Assembly: GCA_023667695.1 (NCBI GenBank)
Contig: JAMOZY010000027.1
Location: 1 to 34,025, forward strand
Length of the DNA: 34,025 bases
Source: Clostridium sp.
Lineage (GTDB): Bacteria; Bacillota; Clostridia; Lachnospirales; Lachnospiraceae
Reading direction: 5' to 3'
The notes beneath the pieces are model-generated. The model had not been told where the DNA came from, made no database searches, and saw nothing but the letters and a program-made list of their open reading frames with translations. This document shows positions 15,623 to 23,076 of this stretch, one piece after another (positions within the stretch are counted from its first letter, which is position 1; the number at the start of each line of letters is the position of its first letter). The translations under genes were made by a program, and so were the position numbers.

Positions 15623-18196
15623 TTACTTTCCCCGGCCACAGCACATCTTATACTTCAGACCAGAGCCACACGGACAAGGATCGTTTCTGCCAATCTTAGC
15701 TTCCTTCCGCTTTACCGGTCCCTTGACAGCCGTATCATCTTTGTTGGTTCCCGTTGCTTTCGCTACCTGCTCCCGCTCAATTTTCTGTTCCACCCGGACA
15801 TGCAGCAGCAATCTTGCAGTTTCTTCCTTGATTGCATTGGTCATTTCCTGGAACATATCATAGCCTGCATACTTGTATTCAATCACCGGGTCCTTTTGTC
15901 CATAAGCCTGCAAACCGATTCCCTGTCGCAGCTGTGCCATGTCATCAATATGGTCCATCCACTTCCGGTCAATAACCTTTAACAGAATCACACGTTCCAG
16001 CTCACGAATCTGATCCTCCTGCTGGAATTCCTGTTCCTTTTGTTCATATAAACGGGTCGTTTCATCCTTTAACCGCTGCTTCAATTCCTCGATATCACCG
16101 CTCTTTTTCTCTTCTTCTGTCAATTCAACCGGTGATAACGGAACCGTAGGAAGCAGGGCTTCATTCAATGCCTTCATATCCCATTCTTCTGCCGGTGCGT
16201 CTCTCAGAATGGTACGATTTACACAATCCTCTACCGTATCCATCATCATATTATAGACAACATCCCGCATATTCTCTCCGTCCAGTACCCGACGGCGCTC
16301 TGCATAAATGATTTCCCGCTGTTCATTATTAATCTGATCATACTCCATCAGATTCTTACGCACACCAAAGTTGTTATTCTCAATCTTCTTCTGCGCCCGT
16401 TCTACCGCCTTGGACAACATCTTATGATGAATTTCTTCTCCTTCCGGCACCTGAAGCTGATCCATCATGGTAATAATACGCTCCGAACCAAACAACCGCA
16501 TTAAATCATCTTCCATGGATAAGTAAAACTTGGATTCACCAACATCTCCCTGCCGTCCGGCACGTCCACGAAGCTGATTATCAATACGTCTGGATTCATG
16601 CCGTTCAGTACCGATAATCTTTAATCCGCCCAGCTCCAGAACCCCTTCCCCAAGCTTAATATCCGTACCTCGTCCTGCCATATTCGTAGCTATGGTAACC
16701 GCCTTCTTCTGCCCGGCATCTGCAACAATTTCAGCTTCCATCTCATGGAACTTCGCATTCAACACCTTATGGGGAATTCCCTTTTTTACCAGCATATGGC
16801 TCAATTCCTCGGAGCCTTCGATGCTGACGGTACCGACCAGTACCGGCTGACCCTTTTCATAGGATTCCTTAACAGACTGAACCACGGCGTTTAGCTTTTC
16901 CCGCCGGGTCCGGAACATGGCATCATCATGATCGACTCTTTGAATTGGAAGATTCGTCGGAATGACAATAACATCCATGCCATATATTTCACGAAATTCT
17001 GTCTCTTCGGTCTGTGCTGTACCGGTCATACCGGCCTTCTTTGTATATTTATTAAAGAAGTTCTGGAAGGTAATGGTGGCTAATGTCTTGCTTTCCCGCT
17101 TTACCTTCACATTCTCCTTGGCTTCAATCGCCTGGTGAAGTCCATCGGAATAACGCCGTCCCGGCATGATACGTCCGGTAAATTCATCTACAATCAACAC
17201 CTCATCATCCTTCACCACATAATTCTTATCCCGGAACATCAGATTATGTGCCTTCAATGCCAGAATCATATTGTGCTGAATATCTAAGTTTTCTGCATCC
17301 GCCAGATTTTCAATATGGAAGAACTTCTCCACTTCCTTTACACCCTGGGCGGTCAGCATTACATTCTTATCCTTTTCATTCACAAGAAAATCGCCGTCCT
17401 CTTCAATATCCGTACCCATCATGGCGTCCATCTTGGAAAGCTCGCCATCGGAAGAGCCTCGCTGCATCCGGCGCGCCAGATAATCACACATCCGGTATAA
17501 ATCCGTTGACTTGCCACTCTGACCGGAAATAATCAAGGGCGTCCTGGCTTCATCAATCAATACAGAGTCTACCTCATCGACAATCGCATAATGAAGCTCC
17601 CGCTGCACTAACTGTTCCTTATATATAACCATATTGTCACGAAGGTAGTCAAAGCCAAGCTCATTATTGGTAATATATGTAATATCACAATTATAAGCGG
17701 CTCTCCGTTCTTCGTTGGTGGAGCTGTTCAGAATCACACCAACCTTCAGACCCAGAAACTCATGAACCTGTCCCATCCACTCTGCATCACGCTTTGCCAG
17801 ATAATCATTGACCGTTACAATGTGAACCCCTTTCCCTTCCAATGCATTCAAATAAGCCGGTAATGTAGACACCAGGGTCTTACCTTCACCGGTTCGCATT
17901 TCTGCAATTCTGCCCTGGTGAAGAACAATACCACCAATCAGCTGCACCCGGTAATGCTTCATCTTCAATACCCGGCTGGCAGCCTCCCGGACCACCGCAA
18001 AGGCTTCCACCAGTATATCATCCAAAGTCTCACCGTTGTTCAGACGTTCCTTGAATTCTGCTGTTTTCCCCTGCAATTCTTCATCACGCAATGCCTGCAT
18101 ATCAGAATCCAGTGCTTCAATCTTATCCACCAACGGATAAATCCGCTTTAGTTCCTTTTCACTATGTGTTCCAAATATCTTTTCAACAATACTCAT
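15623..18196 (-). CDS. secA: SecA, preprotein translocase ATPase
   Basis: It is the motor that pushes preproteins through SecYEG. The 857 residues include Walker A MRTGEGKT near residue 100, the Walker B region [20 protein letters not shown] and the crosslinking domain. The second ATPase half carries [10 protein letters not shown] and the arginine-finger segment [11 protein letters not shown]. The C-terminal zinc-binding tail [14 protein letters not shown] that contacts SecB or ribosomes is complete. GGAG lies about 8 nt before ATG. Its own promoter (18235-18263) lies beyond the hpf terminator. Confidence 0.98.
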   Translation of the reverse strand: MSIVEKIFGTHSEKELKRIYPLVDKIEALDSDMQALRDEELQGKTAEFKERLNNGETLDDILVEAFAVVREAASRVLKMKHYRVQLIGGIVLHQGRIAEMRTGEGKTLVSTLPAYLNALEGKGVHIVTVNDYLAKRDAEWMGQVHEFLGLKVGVILNSSTNEERRAAYNCDITYITNNELGFDYLRDNMVIYKEQLVQRELHYAIVDEVDSVLIDEARTPLIISGQSGKSTDLYRMCDYLARRMQRGSSDGELSKMDAMMGTDIEEDGDFLVNEKDKNVMLTAQGVKEVEKFFHIENLADAENLDIQHNMILALKAHNLMFRDKNYVVKDDEVLIVDEFTGRIMPGRRYSDGLHQAIEAKENVKVKRESKTLATITFQNFFNKYTKKAGMTGTAQTEETEFREIYGMDVIVIPTNLPIQRVDHDDAMFRTRREKLNAVVQSVKESYEKGQPVLVGTVSIEGSEELSHMLVKKGIPHKVLNAKFHEMEAEIVADAGQKKAVTIATNMAGRGTDIKLGEGVLELGGLKIIGTERHESRRIDNQLRGRAGRQGDVGESKFYLSMEDDLMRLFGSERIITMMDQLQVPEGEEIHHKMLSKAVERAQKKIENNNFGVRKNLMEYDQINNEQREIIYAERRRVLDGENMRDVVYNMMMDTVEDCVNRTILRDAPAEEWDMKALNEALLPTVPLSPVELTEEEKKSGDIEELKQRLKDETTRLYEQKEQEFQQEDQIRELERVILLKVIDRKWMDHIDDMAQLRQGIGLQAYGQKDPVIEYKYAGYDMFQEMTNAIKEETARLLLHVRVEQKIEREQVAKATGTNKDDTAVKGPVKRKEAKIGRNDPCPCGSGLKYKMCCGRGK

Positions 18197-18234
18197 TTCG
18201 ATAACTCCTAACTCGTCACTTTACAATCTTTTTT

Positions 18235-18263
18235 ATTGTATCACCATTGATTCACACACGCAA
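18235..18263 (-). promoter_or_regulatory. secA promoter
   Basis: The minus strand has TTGCGT (18258-18263), 17 nt, then TACAAT (18235-18240). The -35 box directly follows the T run of the hpf terminator, so secA appears to be transcribed independently as well as by any read-through. Confidence 0.6.
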
Positions 18264-18309
18264 GAAAAAAAGACAGCTTCTTTATTATTATTGATAAAGA
18301 AACTGTCTT
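18264..18309 (-). terminator. Intrinsic terminator after hpf
   Basis: The minus strand forms a 16-bp stem AAGACAGTTTCTTTAT / ATAAAGAAGCTGTCTT with an 8-nt AT-rich loop and a following T run. One T-G pair would be a C-A mismatch on the other strand, so it is oriented with hpf and secA. Confidence 0.85.
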
Positions 18310-18337
18310 GTCTTTCTTATATTTCCGTATACTATCC

Positions 18338-18466
18338 AGTCAACAACCCCGCCGCAAGCAGTGGGACATCAAATTTGAAACGCCCCAAGGGGCGGGGTAT
18401 GTTGACCCTCGCGGCAGTCGCCAAATGTCTGCAAGCAGCCACTTGGCTCGTTGCTCGCGGGAATTA
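18338..18466 (-). repeat. R2 element, copy at 18.4 kb (extended)
   Basis: On the minus strand the element starts at the hpf stop codon (TTAATTCCCGCGAG). It has a near-perfect 13-bp hairpin (GCCAAGTGGCTGC with GCAGACATTTGGC), then the conserved GGCGACTGCCGCGAGGGTCAA. This copy continues into a second hairpin ACCCCGCC/GGCGGGGT that itself contains GCCCC-TT-GGGGC. It sits between hpf and the hpf terminator. Confidence 0.75.
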
Positions 18467-18991
18467 ACACTCCGGCTCAATCAAACCATAGGTATGTCCT
18501 TTCCGCTTATATACTACATTTACTTCATCCGTTTCTGCATTGCGGAATACAAAAAAGTTATGTCCTAACAATTCCATCTGGATACAAGCCTCTTCTGCAT
18601 CCATTGGCTTTACTGCAAATCGCTTGCTACGGATAATCTTGATTTCTTCCTCATCCATATCATCATCATCCATAAAATCCTTCTGGAAGAATGCTGCATT
18701 CTGTTTCTGATCAACCAGCTTTTTCTTATAACGGTTTACCTGACGTTCAATTACCTCTTCTACCAAATCAATCGATACATACATATCATCGCTTACCTGC
18801 TCTGCCCGAATCACATTACCCTTAACCGGAATAGTAACCTCTATCTTCTGTCTTTCCTTTTCTACAGAAAATGTAACCTGCACCTCTGTCTCATTCGTAA
18901 AATACTTGTCCAGCTTGCCTAATTTTTCATAAACTGCTGACTTTAATCCCTCCGTAACCTCAATATTCTTTCCGCTGATTATGTAGTTCAT
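18464..18991 (-). CDS. hpf: Long-form ribosome hibernation promoting factor
   Basis: The protein has 175 residues. The N-terminal ~100 residues have the HPF/YfiA fold (ISGKNIEVTEGLKSAV, then the VEVTIPVKG strand) that occupies the decoding region of the 30S subunit. A flexible acidic linker (MDDDDMDEEE) leads to the C-terminal dimerisation domain (RSKRFAVKPMDAEEAC to VYKRKGHTYGLIEP) that drives 100S formation in Firmicutes. ATG at 18991 is chosen for AAAGGAG 8 nt upstream. Promoter, small upstream ORF and terminator suggest a two-gene unit. Confidence 0.95.
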   Translation of the reverse strand: MNYIISGKNIEVTEGLKSAVYEKLGKLDKYFTNETEVQVTFSVEKERQKIEVTIPVKGNVIRAEQVSDDMYVSIDLVEEVIERQVNRYKKKLVDQKQNAAFFQKDFMDDDDMDEEEIKIIRSKRFAVKPMDAEEACIQMELLGHNFFVFRNAETDEVNVVYKRKGHTYGLIEPEC

Positions 18992-19036
18992 AATGCCCAC
19001 TCCTTTACCTGTCATAATTGAAGGATTTCCCTTCGA

Positions 19037-19186
19037 CTAATGGAAAAAACGCCTTCTCACTGTCGCTTCGTCCATCTCAAGCATCTGGCAGACACAGCCC
19101 ATTTTATACTGCCCCGCATCCATGCTTATGTAAACATAACACCTTGATTCCTGACTGTATTTACACTTTGTTGCAGTCCGACTCAA
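19037..19186 (-). CDS. Possible 49-residue protein encoded before hpf
   Basis: No family is recognised. A TTG at 19186 is preceded by GGGAGGAG (GGAGG 5 nt upstream), the strongest ribosome site in this stretch. It opens 49 codons to a TAG 45 nt before hpf. The product is basic, with cysteines at positions 8, 16, 31 and 33 (the last pair as C-V-C) and ends in RRRFFH. It lies between the predicted promoter and hpf, so it would be transcribed. A 6-bp hairpin CCCATC-GCA-GATGGG overlaps the start of the ribosome site. It could instead be an untranslated leader. Confidence 0.45.
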   Translation of the reverse strand: MSRTATKCKYSQESRCYVYISMDAGQYKMGCVCQMLEMDEATVRRRFFH

Positions 19187-19225
19187 GGTCTCCTCCCATC
19201 TGCGATGGGTCCCTCCTCAAGTCAT

Positions 19226-19253
19226 ATTATACCATAAACCAGTACTTTTTCAA
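19226..19253 (-). promoter_or_regulatory. Promoter of the small ORF and hpf
   Basis: The minus strand has TTGAAA (19248-19253), 16 nt, then TATAAT (19226-19231). Transcription would begin near 19219, leaving about 33 nt before the TTG of the small ORF and about 228 nt before hpf. Confidence 0.7.
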
Positions 19254-19435
19254 TCGTTTTTCCATTATTGTAATAGAATATTCACATTATTCCCTTGAAT
19301 TTTCGCACAATTCTTTCAAAATCCCCTTCTTTTTTCAATAAAACTTTTTCGATTATTTTCATGCAATTACGATTTTTCATGACTTCTAACAAAACAAATG
19401 TTTTGTTAATTCATCTTCACTTTTTTTCTTTTTTT

Positions 19436-19523
19436 TGTGGAAAACGTGTATAACTTTGTGAATAACCTTGATTTTCAAGCCATTTTCCTCTGTTTGGGCT
19501 TGTGGAAAACTTAGTTATCCACA
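19436..19523. promoter_or_regulatory. Cluster of DnaA-box-like 9-mers in an AT-rich spacer
   Basis: Within 88 bp there is one perfect TTATCCACA (19515-19523). Four near matches read on the other strand: TTTTCCACA at 19436-19444 and at 19501-19509, TTATTCACA at 19457-19465, and TTATACACG at 19445-19453. Flanks are T- and A-rich. A near-palindrome AACAAAACA-AA-TGTTTTGTT-like sequence lies about 40 bp to the left, and GTAAAAAAGTTTTTTAC lies about 25 bp to the right. Nothing coding was seen between 19254 and 19726. Confidence 0.6.
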
Positions 19524-19726
19524 ATTTGATTCTTGTTAAAGCGGTAAAAAAGTTTTTTACTGCCGAAAATCATTGTGCAGTATCCCTATTTTGACTATTT
19601 TTCTGAATTTAGAAATTGAAACCCTTTATCTGACAATTCTCGTTCTTATTCTTTGTCGAATGTCGAAACGCAGATTTCAATCCATGCCTGCCACTTTCGC
19701 TCTGTTTGTTCTAAATATTTTTCAAG

Positions 19727-19957
19727 TTATAAATGAATCATATACTTTCCGCGTTCCGCTTCCGGTATCTGCAAGGCATCCATTGCCTGCTGTGCAGTCC
19801 ATTTCATTGTTGTCATGAGATTCCTGATGGATAAGACAATCGCTTCTGCCTTACCTTCTAGTCTACCTTCTAGTCTACCTTCCAGCCTGCCCTCTGCTTT
19901 ACCCTCCTCCCGCAGCGTCCGCTCATGCAGGGCTGCATCATAATCAAACAAACTCAT
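19727..19957 (-). CDS. Stand-alone RpnS-like C-terminal domain
   Basis: This 76-residue ORF is a near-identical copy of the last 68 residues of the adjacent Rpn nuclease. It starts MSLFDYDAALHER and ends in the HTH-like tail MKWTAQQAMDALQIPEAERGKYM; only the last few residues differ (MIHL versus MINL). It carries four GRLE/KAE-type four-residue repeats against two in the nuclease. ATG at 19957 follows GGAGGTGG with ideal spacing. The frame also extends 10 codons upstream to a TTG at 19987. It is either an independent antitoxin-like gene or a duplicated gene remnant that kept its ribosome site. Confidence 0.65.
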   Translation of the reverse strand: MSLFDYDAALHERTLREEGKAEGRLEGRLEGRLEGKAEAIVLSIRNLMTTMKWTAQQAMDALQIPEAERGKYMIHL

Positions 19958-19999
19958 GCTTACCACCTCCGCTTTGGCTTTTTTCAAAATATTTTCCGC

Positions 20000-20206
20000 T
20001 TACAAATTAATCATATATTTCCCGCGTTCCGCTTCTGGTATCTGCAAGGCATCCATTGCCTGCTGTGCAGTCCATTTCATTGTTGTCATGAGATTCCTGA
20101 TGGATAAGACAATCGCTTCTGCCTTACCTTCTAGTCTACCTTCCAGCCTGCCCTCCTCCCGCAACGTCCGCTCATGCAAGGCTGCATCATAATCAAACAA
20201 ACTCAT
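20000..20206 (-). CDS. Internal RpnS-like ORF within the Rpn nuclease gene
   Basis: In the same frame as the nuclease, residue 230 is an ATG preceded by GCGGAGGTGGTAAGC, a strong ribosome site with 8 nt between GGAGG and ATG. It would yield 68 residues that are the complete C-terminal domain with two four-residue repeats. E. coli Rpn genes make such a separately translated C-terminal protein (RpnS), which blocks the toxic full-length protein. The same DNA context precedes the stand-alone copy at 19957. Separate translation here is inferred. Confidence 0.6.
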   Translation of the reverse strand: MSLFDYDAALHERTLREEGRLEGRLEGKAEAIVLSIRNLMTTMKWTAQQAMDALQIPEAERGKYMINL

Positions 20207-20893
20207 GCTTACCACCTCCGCTTTATTCTTTCTTAAAAATTCTTCCAGGATTCCTTCCCGAATACACTCGTCAACTGCCGATTCCACTGCCTGAACATAA
20301 GGCAACTCCCGTTCCTGTTTCCGCACGCGTTCCGTATACTGCATATAATCCCGTAATGTCGGACAGCGTTCCAACAGTTCATCATTATATCCGGGATTGA
20401 TATTAATCTGGGTAACAACTAGCTCCAGCCTCGGCTCCGCTTCCTTGAAATGATACAAATCCGACAACCGCCATTCTTTTCTTGCCGGCTGTTCCTGCTT
20501 TCCATTATAGAATACAACAAACCTTGGATTTGGCAGTTCTATGGGCTGGGCAGAATAGACATCTCTGCCAATAATCAGTCCTTCAAAGCTTCTTGCCACA
20601 TAATCCAAATCCCGCAGAGGGATATTGGGATTCACCGTTGATTGATGCTCATACAGCTCCAGATGCATATCCAGAATACAAGATACATCATTCTTAACGG
20701 TCATATACAATGCATTCTCCAGCGTGGTTATCTGCAAATCCTCTTCCTTCGTATATGCCGTACCATTGACTGCATTGTACAGGGACAGTAATTCCTTCTT
20801 CTCGGCAAACAGCATACGGAATATCCTGTCCTTCTGGGTACGGAAGGGATGTAGCTTTTCATCGCTTCCGATATTTTTCTCTTTTCTGTACAC
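20000..20893 (-). CDS. Rpn-family PD-(D/E)XK nuclease (transposase-like)
   Basis: The protein has 297 residues. The N-terminal nuclease domain (about 17-190) has the family start FRTQKDRIFRMLF, the acid in KND (69) and the E-x-Q motif in LYEHQ (82-84), followed by PLRDLDYVARSF. These are the PD-(D/E)XK features of the Rpn / PDDEXK_2 transposase-like group. A linker leads to a C-terminal tail with GRLE repeats and a small helical domain. GTG at 20893 has AAGGAGG 6 nt upstream, but that site can pair with an upstream CCTCCT. Rpn proteins are recombination-promoting or toxic DNases; some protect against phage. Confidence 0.85.
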   Translation of the reverse strand: MYRKEKNIGSDEKLHPFRTQKDRIFRMLFAEKKELLSLYNAVNGTAYTKEEDLQITTLENALYMTVKNDVSCILDMHLELYEHQSTVNPNIPLRDLDYVARSFEGLIIGRDVYSAQPIELPNPRFVVFYNGKQEQPARKEWRLSDLYHFKEAEPRLELVVTQININPGYNDELLERCPTLRDYMQYTERVRKQERELPYVQAVESAVDECIREGILEEFLRKNKAEVVSMSLFDYDAALHERTLREEGRLEGRLEGKAEAIVLSIRNLMTTMKWTAQQAMDALQIPEAERGKYMINL

Positions 20894-20898
20894 CCGCT

Positions 20899-20926
20899 AC
20901 CTCCTTTATCCAATCGTGCAGGAGGC
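20899..20926 (-). promoter_or_regulatory. Hairpin covering the Rpn ribosome-binding site
   Basis: On the minus strand GCCTCCT (20920-20926) is complementary, with one G-U pair, to the ribosome site AGGAGGT (20899-20905). A 14-nt loop joins the arms. The stem would hide the whole Shine-Dalgarno sequence of the full-length nuclease. Confidence 0.6.
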
Positions 20927-21057
20927 ATCACAGCTACTAACTCATATCTTGCAAGACCTCTCTGCTTTTTATGGGAAATAAAAGCATTGAAGTTCTACAT
21001 GAAAGATGTGTTAGAATGGCTGTGCCATAAGAAATTAGAAATTGAATGCTTTTCTTG

Positions 21058-21086
21058 ATTGTAGCAAAGGAATATTCATTTGTCAA
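21058..21086 (-). promoter_or_regulatory. Strong promoter of the Rpn nuclease gene
   Basis: The minus strand has a perfect TTGACA (21081-21086), 17 nt ending in TGC, then TACAAT (21058-21063), so it also has an extended -10. An A-rich tract directly upstream could act as an UP element. The leader would be about 158 nt long. The gene-free stretch 20894-21286 holds this promoter, the leader hairpin, about 130 bp of very AT-rich DNA and the nlpC terminator. Confidence 0.75.
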
Positions 21087-21221
21087 TTTTATTTTTTTCT
21101 TATATAAAATATTTATATATTATTATAATTGTTCAATATAATAATATGTGGGGATAATTTTAAACTTTATTCAGTATATATCTTATCATTTATGCTTCTT
21201 TTCTTAATTCATCAATAATAC

Positions 21222-21252
21222 AAAAAGAGGACCTCAGCATTCTGAAGTCCTC
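21222..21252 (-). terminator. Intrinsic terminator of the NlpC/P60 gene
   Basis: The minus strand forms an 11-bp stem GAGGACTTCAG / CTGAGGTCCTC with a 4-nt loop and TTTTTG after it. One T-G pair sets the orientation. It lies 34 nt after the stop codon. Confidence 0.85.
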
Positions 21253-21286
21253 TCCCTATATCTTTCTATACAGCTTATTTCTATAC

Positions 21287-22489
21287 CTATGGCAGTATCC
21301 TGGTCGCTCCGCATGGGGTCTGATAATATGCATTGGATACAATAATACCAGTCCTTGGAGTGCTGGCATGTACAATCTGACCATTACCGATATAGATAGC
21401 AACATGTCCAATAGTAGAACCGCCGTTGTTGTAGAACAACAGGTCGCCAGGCTGTACCTCATAAATACCAATATTCGTTCCATTGTAAATCTGGTCTCTG
21501 GATGACCGGTTCAAGGAATATCCAAAGTGTGCATATACACTCATGGTAAATCCGGAACAATCCGTTCCATTGGTCAGACTGGAACCGCCATATACATATG
21601 GATTGCCTACGAACTGTAATGCATAATTCACCAGGTCTGCTCTGGAACCGCTTACCACTCCGGTATCTACCGGTGCAACAGCCGGTGCTGACTGCTGCGG
21701 AGCTTGCGATGCCGCACTTTGCTGTGCCTGTCTTGCCAATTCTGCCTGCCGCGCCAGCTCTGCTTCTTCCTCTTCCTTGGAAACCGCCGTTCCCAGGTCA
21801 TACTCTATCGCAATGAATTCATTGGATACAAATCCGGAAAATTCTTCTGATATCAACAGCTTGGTCCAGCCCTCTGCTGTCTCTAGTACCTCATAGGTTT
21901 CTCCTTCCGGAATCAAAGTCAGGCAGGTGCTTTCTGCATTGGCTTCTTCCCGTACCTTCAAGGTAGTGGTAGTAACTGTAGCTACCTTATCACAATTGGC
22001 TTCTGCATAATCGCCTGCATCATCACCAAATACGACATATTCATTCTTAACATAACCGGTTACGGAACCGGACTGAATCCTGGTCCATTCCTCTCCACGC
22101 TCCAACACCTCTGCCACAGCGCCATGAGGAAGCTTTCCCAATAACTCGGATTCTGCATTTGCTTCTGAGCGAATATTCATGTAATCCGATACATTCGCCA
22201 TTAATTTATTCTCAAATTCCGGATATCTTGCCGTAGATTCCGGAACCGGAGCCTCGGTACTTTCCAGTGCTGCCTCCGCAACAGACTCATTTTCAGCCGC
22301 CGGAGCCTCCGCATTATCTGTATCACTGCCAGATGGTATAGAAGCTACATACTGGTCAATCGCAGCATCAATCCCTCCCACTGCCGTATCTCTATAGGCT
22401 TCCGCTGCCTTTGTATGTACACCATAGGTAAAAACCATTGCTGCTGCAGCGGACAAAATAACCGTGTTTCTTATTATCTTGCGTATCAT
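21287..22489 (-). CDS. Secreted NlpC/P60 peptidoglycan hydrolase with two SH3b domains
   Basis: The protein has 400 residues. It has an N-terminal signal peptide (RKIIRN, a hydrophobic stretch, cleavage near AEA at 29-31), an acidic low-complexity linker and two bacterial SH3 domains (about 95-155 and 165-230; both with VR/IR-x-EANAES). An E/A/Q-rich linker leads to the catalytic NlpC/P60 domain (about 282-400). The triad is visible as C311 (TDCSGF), H362 (GHVAIYIG) and H374 (IVHAS). It would cut peptide stems in cell-wall remodelling. AGGAGG lies near ATG; promoter, WalR-like box and terminator make it a single-gene unit. Confidence 0.93.
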   Translation of the reverse strand: MIRKIIRNTVILSAAAAMVFTYGVHTKAAEAYRDTAVGGIDAAIDQYVASIPSGSDTDNAEAPAAENESVAEAALESTEAPVPESTARYPEFENKLMANVSDYMNIRSEANAESELLGKLPHGAVAEVLERGEEWTRIQSGSVTGYVKNEYVVFGDDAGDYAEANCDKVATVTTTTLKVREEANAESTCLTLIPEGETYEVLETAEGWTKLLISEEFSGFVSNEFIAIEYDLGTAVSKEEEEAELARQAELARQAQQSAASQAPQQSAPAVAPVDTGVVSGSRADLVNYALQFVGNPYVYGGSSLTNGTDCSGFTMSVYAHFGYSLNRSSRDQIYNGTNIGIYEVQPGDLLFYNNGGSTIGHVAIYIGNGQIVHASTPRTGIIVSNAYYQTPCGATRILP

Positions 22490-22521
22490 CCTAACGTTCC
22501 TCCTAAAAGAACAAGCAAATT

Positions 22522-22538
22522 GTTACAAATATGTTACA
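22522..22538 (-). promoter_or_regulatory. WalR-like box before the NlpC/P60 gene
   Basis: The minus strand reads TGTAAC-ATATT-TGTAAC, an exact match to the WalR (YycF) consensus TGTWAH-N5-TGTWAH. WalR controls cell-wall hydrolases in Bacillus and Staphylococcus. The box lies about 8-24 nt downstream of the predicted transcription start. Confidence 0.6.
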
Positions 22539-22551
22539 AAACATTGAATTA

Positions 22552-22580
22552 ATTATAGCAACACCCTTTTCATAAGTCAA
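22552..22580 (-). promoter_or_regulatory. Promoter of the NlpC/P60 gene
   Basis: The minus strand has TTGACT (22575-22580), 17 nt, then TATAAT (22552-22557). The leader would be about 55 nt and contains the WalR-like box. The gene-free stretch 22490-22797 holds this promoter, an R1 fragment and the yjfB promoter. Confidence 0.75.
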
Positions 22581-22609
22581 CCCTTATCTTTTTTAATTTA
22601 TAAGTCATT

Positions 22610-22706
22610 GTAACCGTTCCGCCATGCCCATTCCCATGTCCATTTATAAGTCACCAGAATATATACTTGCTTGTTATACACGAAACTAGCTGGTGACTTA
22701 TTTCAT
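22610..22706 (-). repeat. R1 fragment, inverted, at 22.6 kb
   Basis: This is the right half of the R1 element in opposite orientation. It has the terminal repeat GTAACCGTTCCGCCATGC (22610-22627) and the hairpin ATAAGTCACCAG/CTGGTGACTTAT (22646-22657 and 22690-22701). TAAGTCA(T/C)TG flanks it on both sides (22601-22610 and 22724-22733), possibly a target duplication or a remnant of the hairpin arm. Confidence 0.7.
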
Positions 22707-22742
22707 CATATTAAATACTATATTAAGTCACTGAAATTTCCG

Positions 22743-22771
22743 TTGCTTTTTCCCTATGCTTCTGCTATAAT
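22743..22771 (+). promoter_or_regulatory. yjfB promoter
   Basis: TTGCTT (22743-22748), 17 nt ending in TGC, then TATAAT (22766-22771): a housekeeping-type promoter with an extended -10. No flagellar-sigma pattern was found here. Confidence 0.7.
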
Positions 22772-22797
22772 ATTATCAATTAACAGGAGGTGATTGT

Positions 22798-22974
22798 ATG
22801 GATATTCCGGCATTATCAATTGCCATGTCTCTGGATAAAGTAAATACGGATTGGGGCGTAGCCCTGTTATCAAAAGCCATTGATACAGCAGAGGATACCG
22901 GCGATGCATTAACGAAGATGATGGAATCTTCCGTAACACCAGAGTTAGGACAGAATATTGATGTACGATTATAA
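22798..22974 (+). CDS. yjfB: YjfB family putative motility protein
   Basis: This 58-residue protein starts MDIPALSIAMSLDKV and continues with VALLSKAIDTAEDTG, both typical of the YjfB family, which is linked to motility by regulation in Bacillus. A perfect AGGAGGTGA lies 5-6 nt before ATG. It has its own promoter and terminator. It has no membrane segment or signal peptide, and no flagellar gene is nearby. Confidence 0.85.
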   Translation: MDIPALSIAMSLDKVNTDWGVALLSKAIDTAEDTGDALTKMMESSVTPELGQNIDVRL

Positions 22975-23008
22975 ATAAAAGACACAGCATCGACTGTGTC
23001 TTTTATTT
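22973..23008 (+). terminator. Terminator of yjfB
   Basis: A perfect 15-bp inverted repeat (arms ending GACACAG and CTGTGTC) with a 6-nt loop begins in the stop codon and ends in TTTTATTTATT. It is symmetric enough to act in both directions. Confidence 0.85.
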
Positions 23009-23076
23009 ATTACCTATTATGAATCCTTCAGCAAGCTACAGCACTGAAGCAAATACCCTGCAGCGCAGATAGAGTA

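Noticed and set aside
19037-19209. hpf leader as a known riboswitch or ribosomal-protein leader
   Set aside because: No recognised core was found; a small ORF fits the strong ribosome site better.
19436-19523. Calling the DnaA-box cluster the chromosomal origin
   Set aside because: dnaA, dnaN, rpmH and the other usual origin neighbours are absent from the window, so only a cluster of boxes is claimed.
19573-19818. 81-codon plus-strand frame next to the DnaA boxes
   Set aside because: It has no ribosome site and its second half is antisense to the duplicated Rpn tail.
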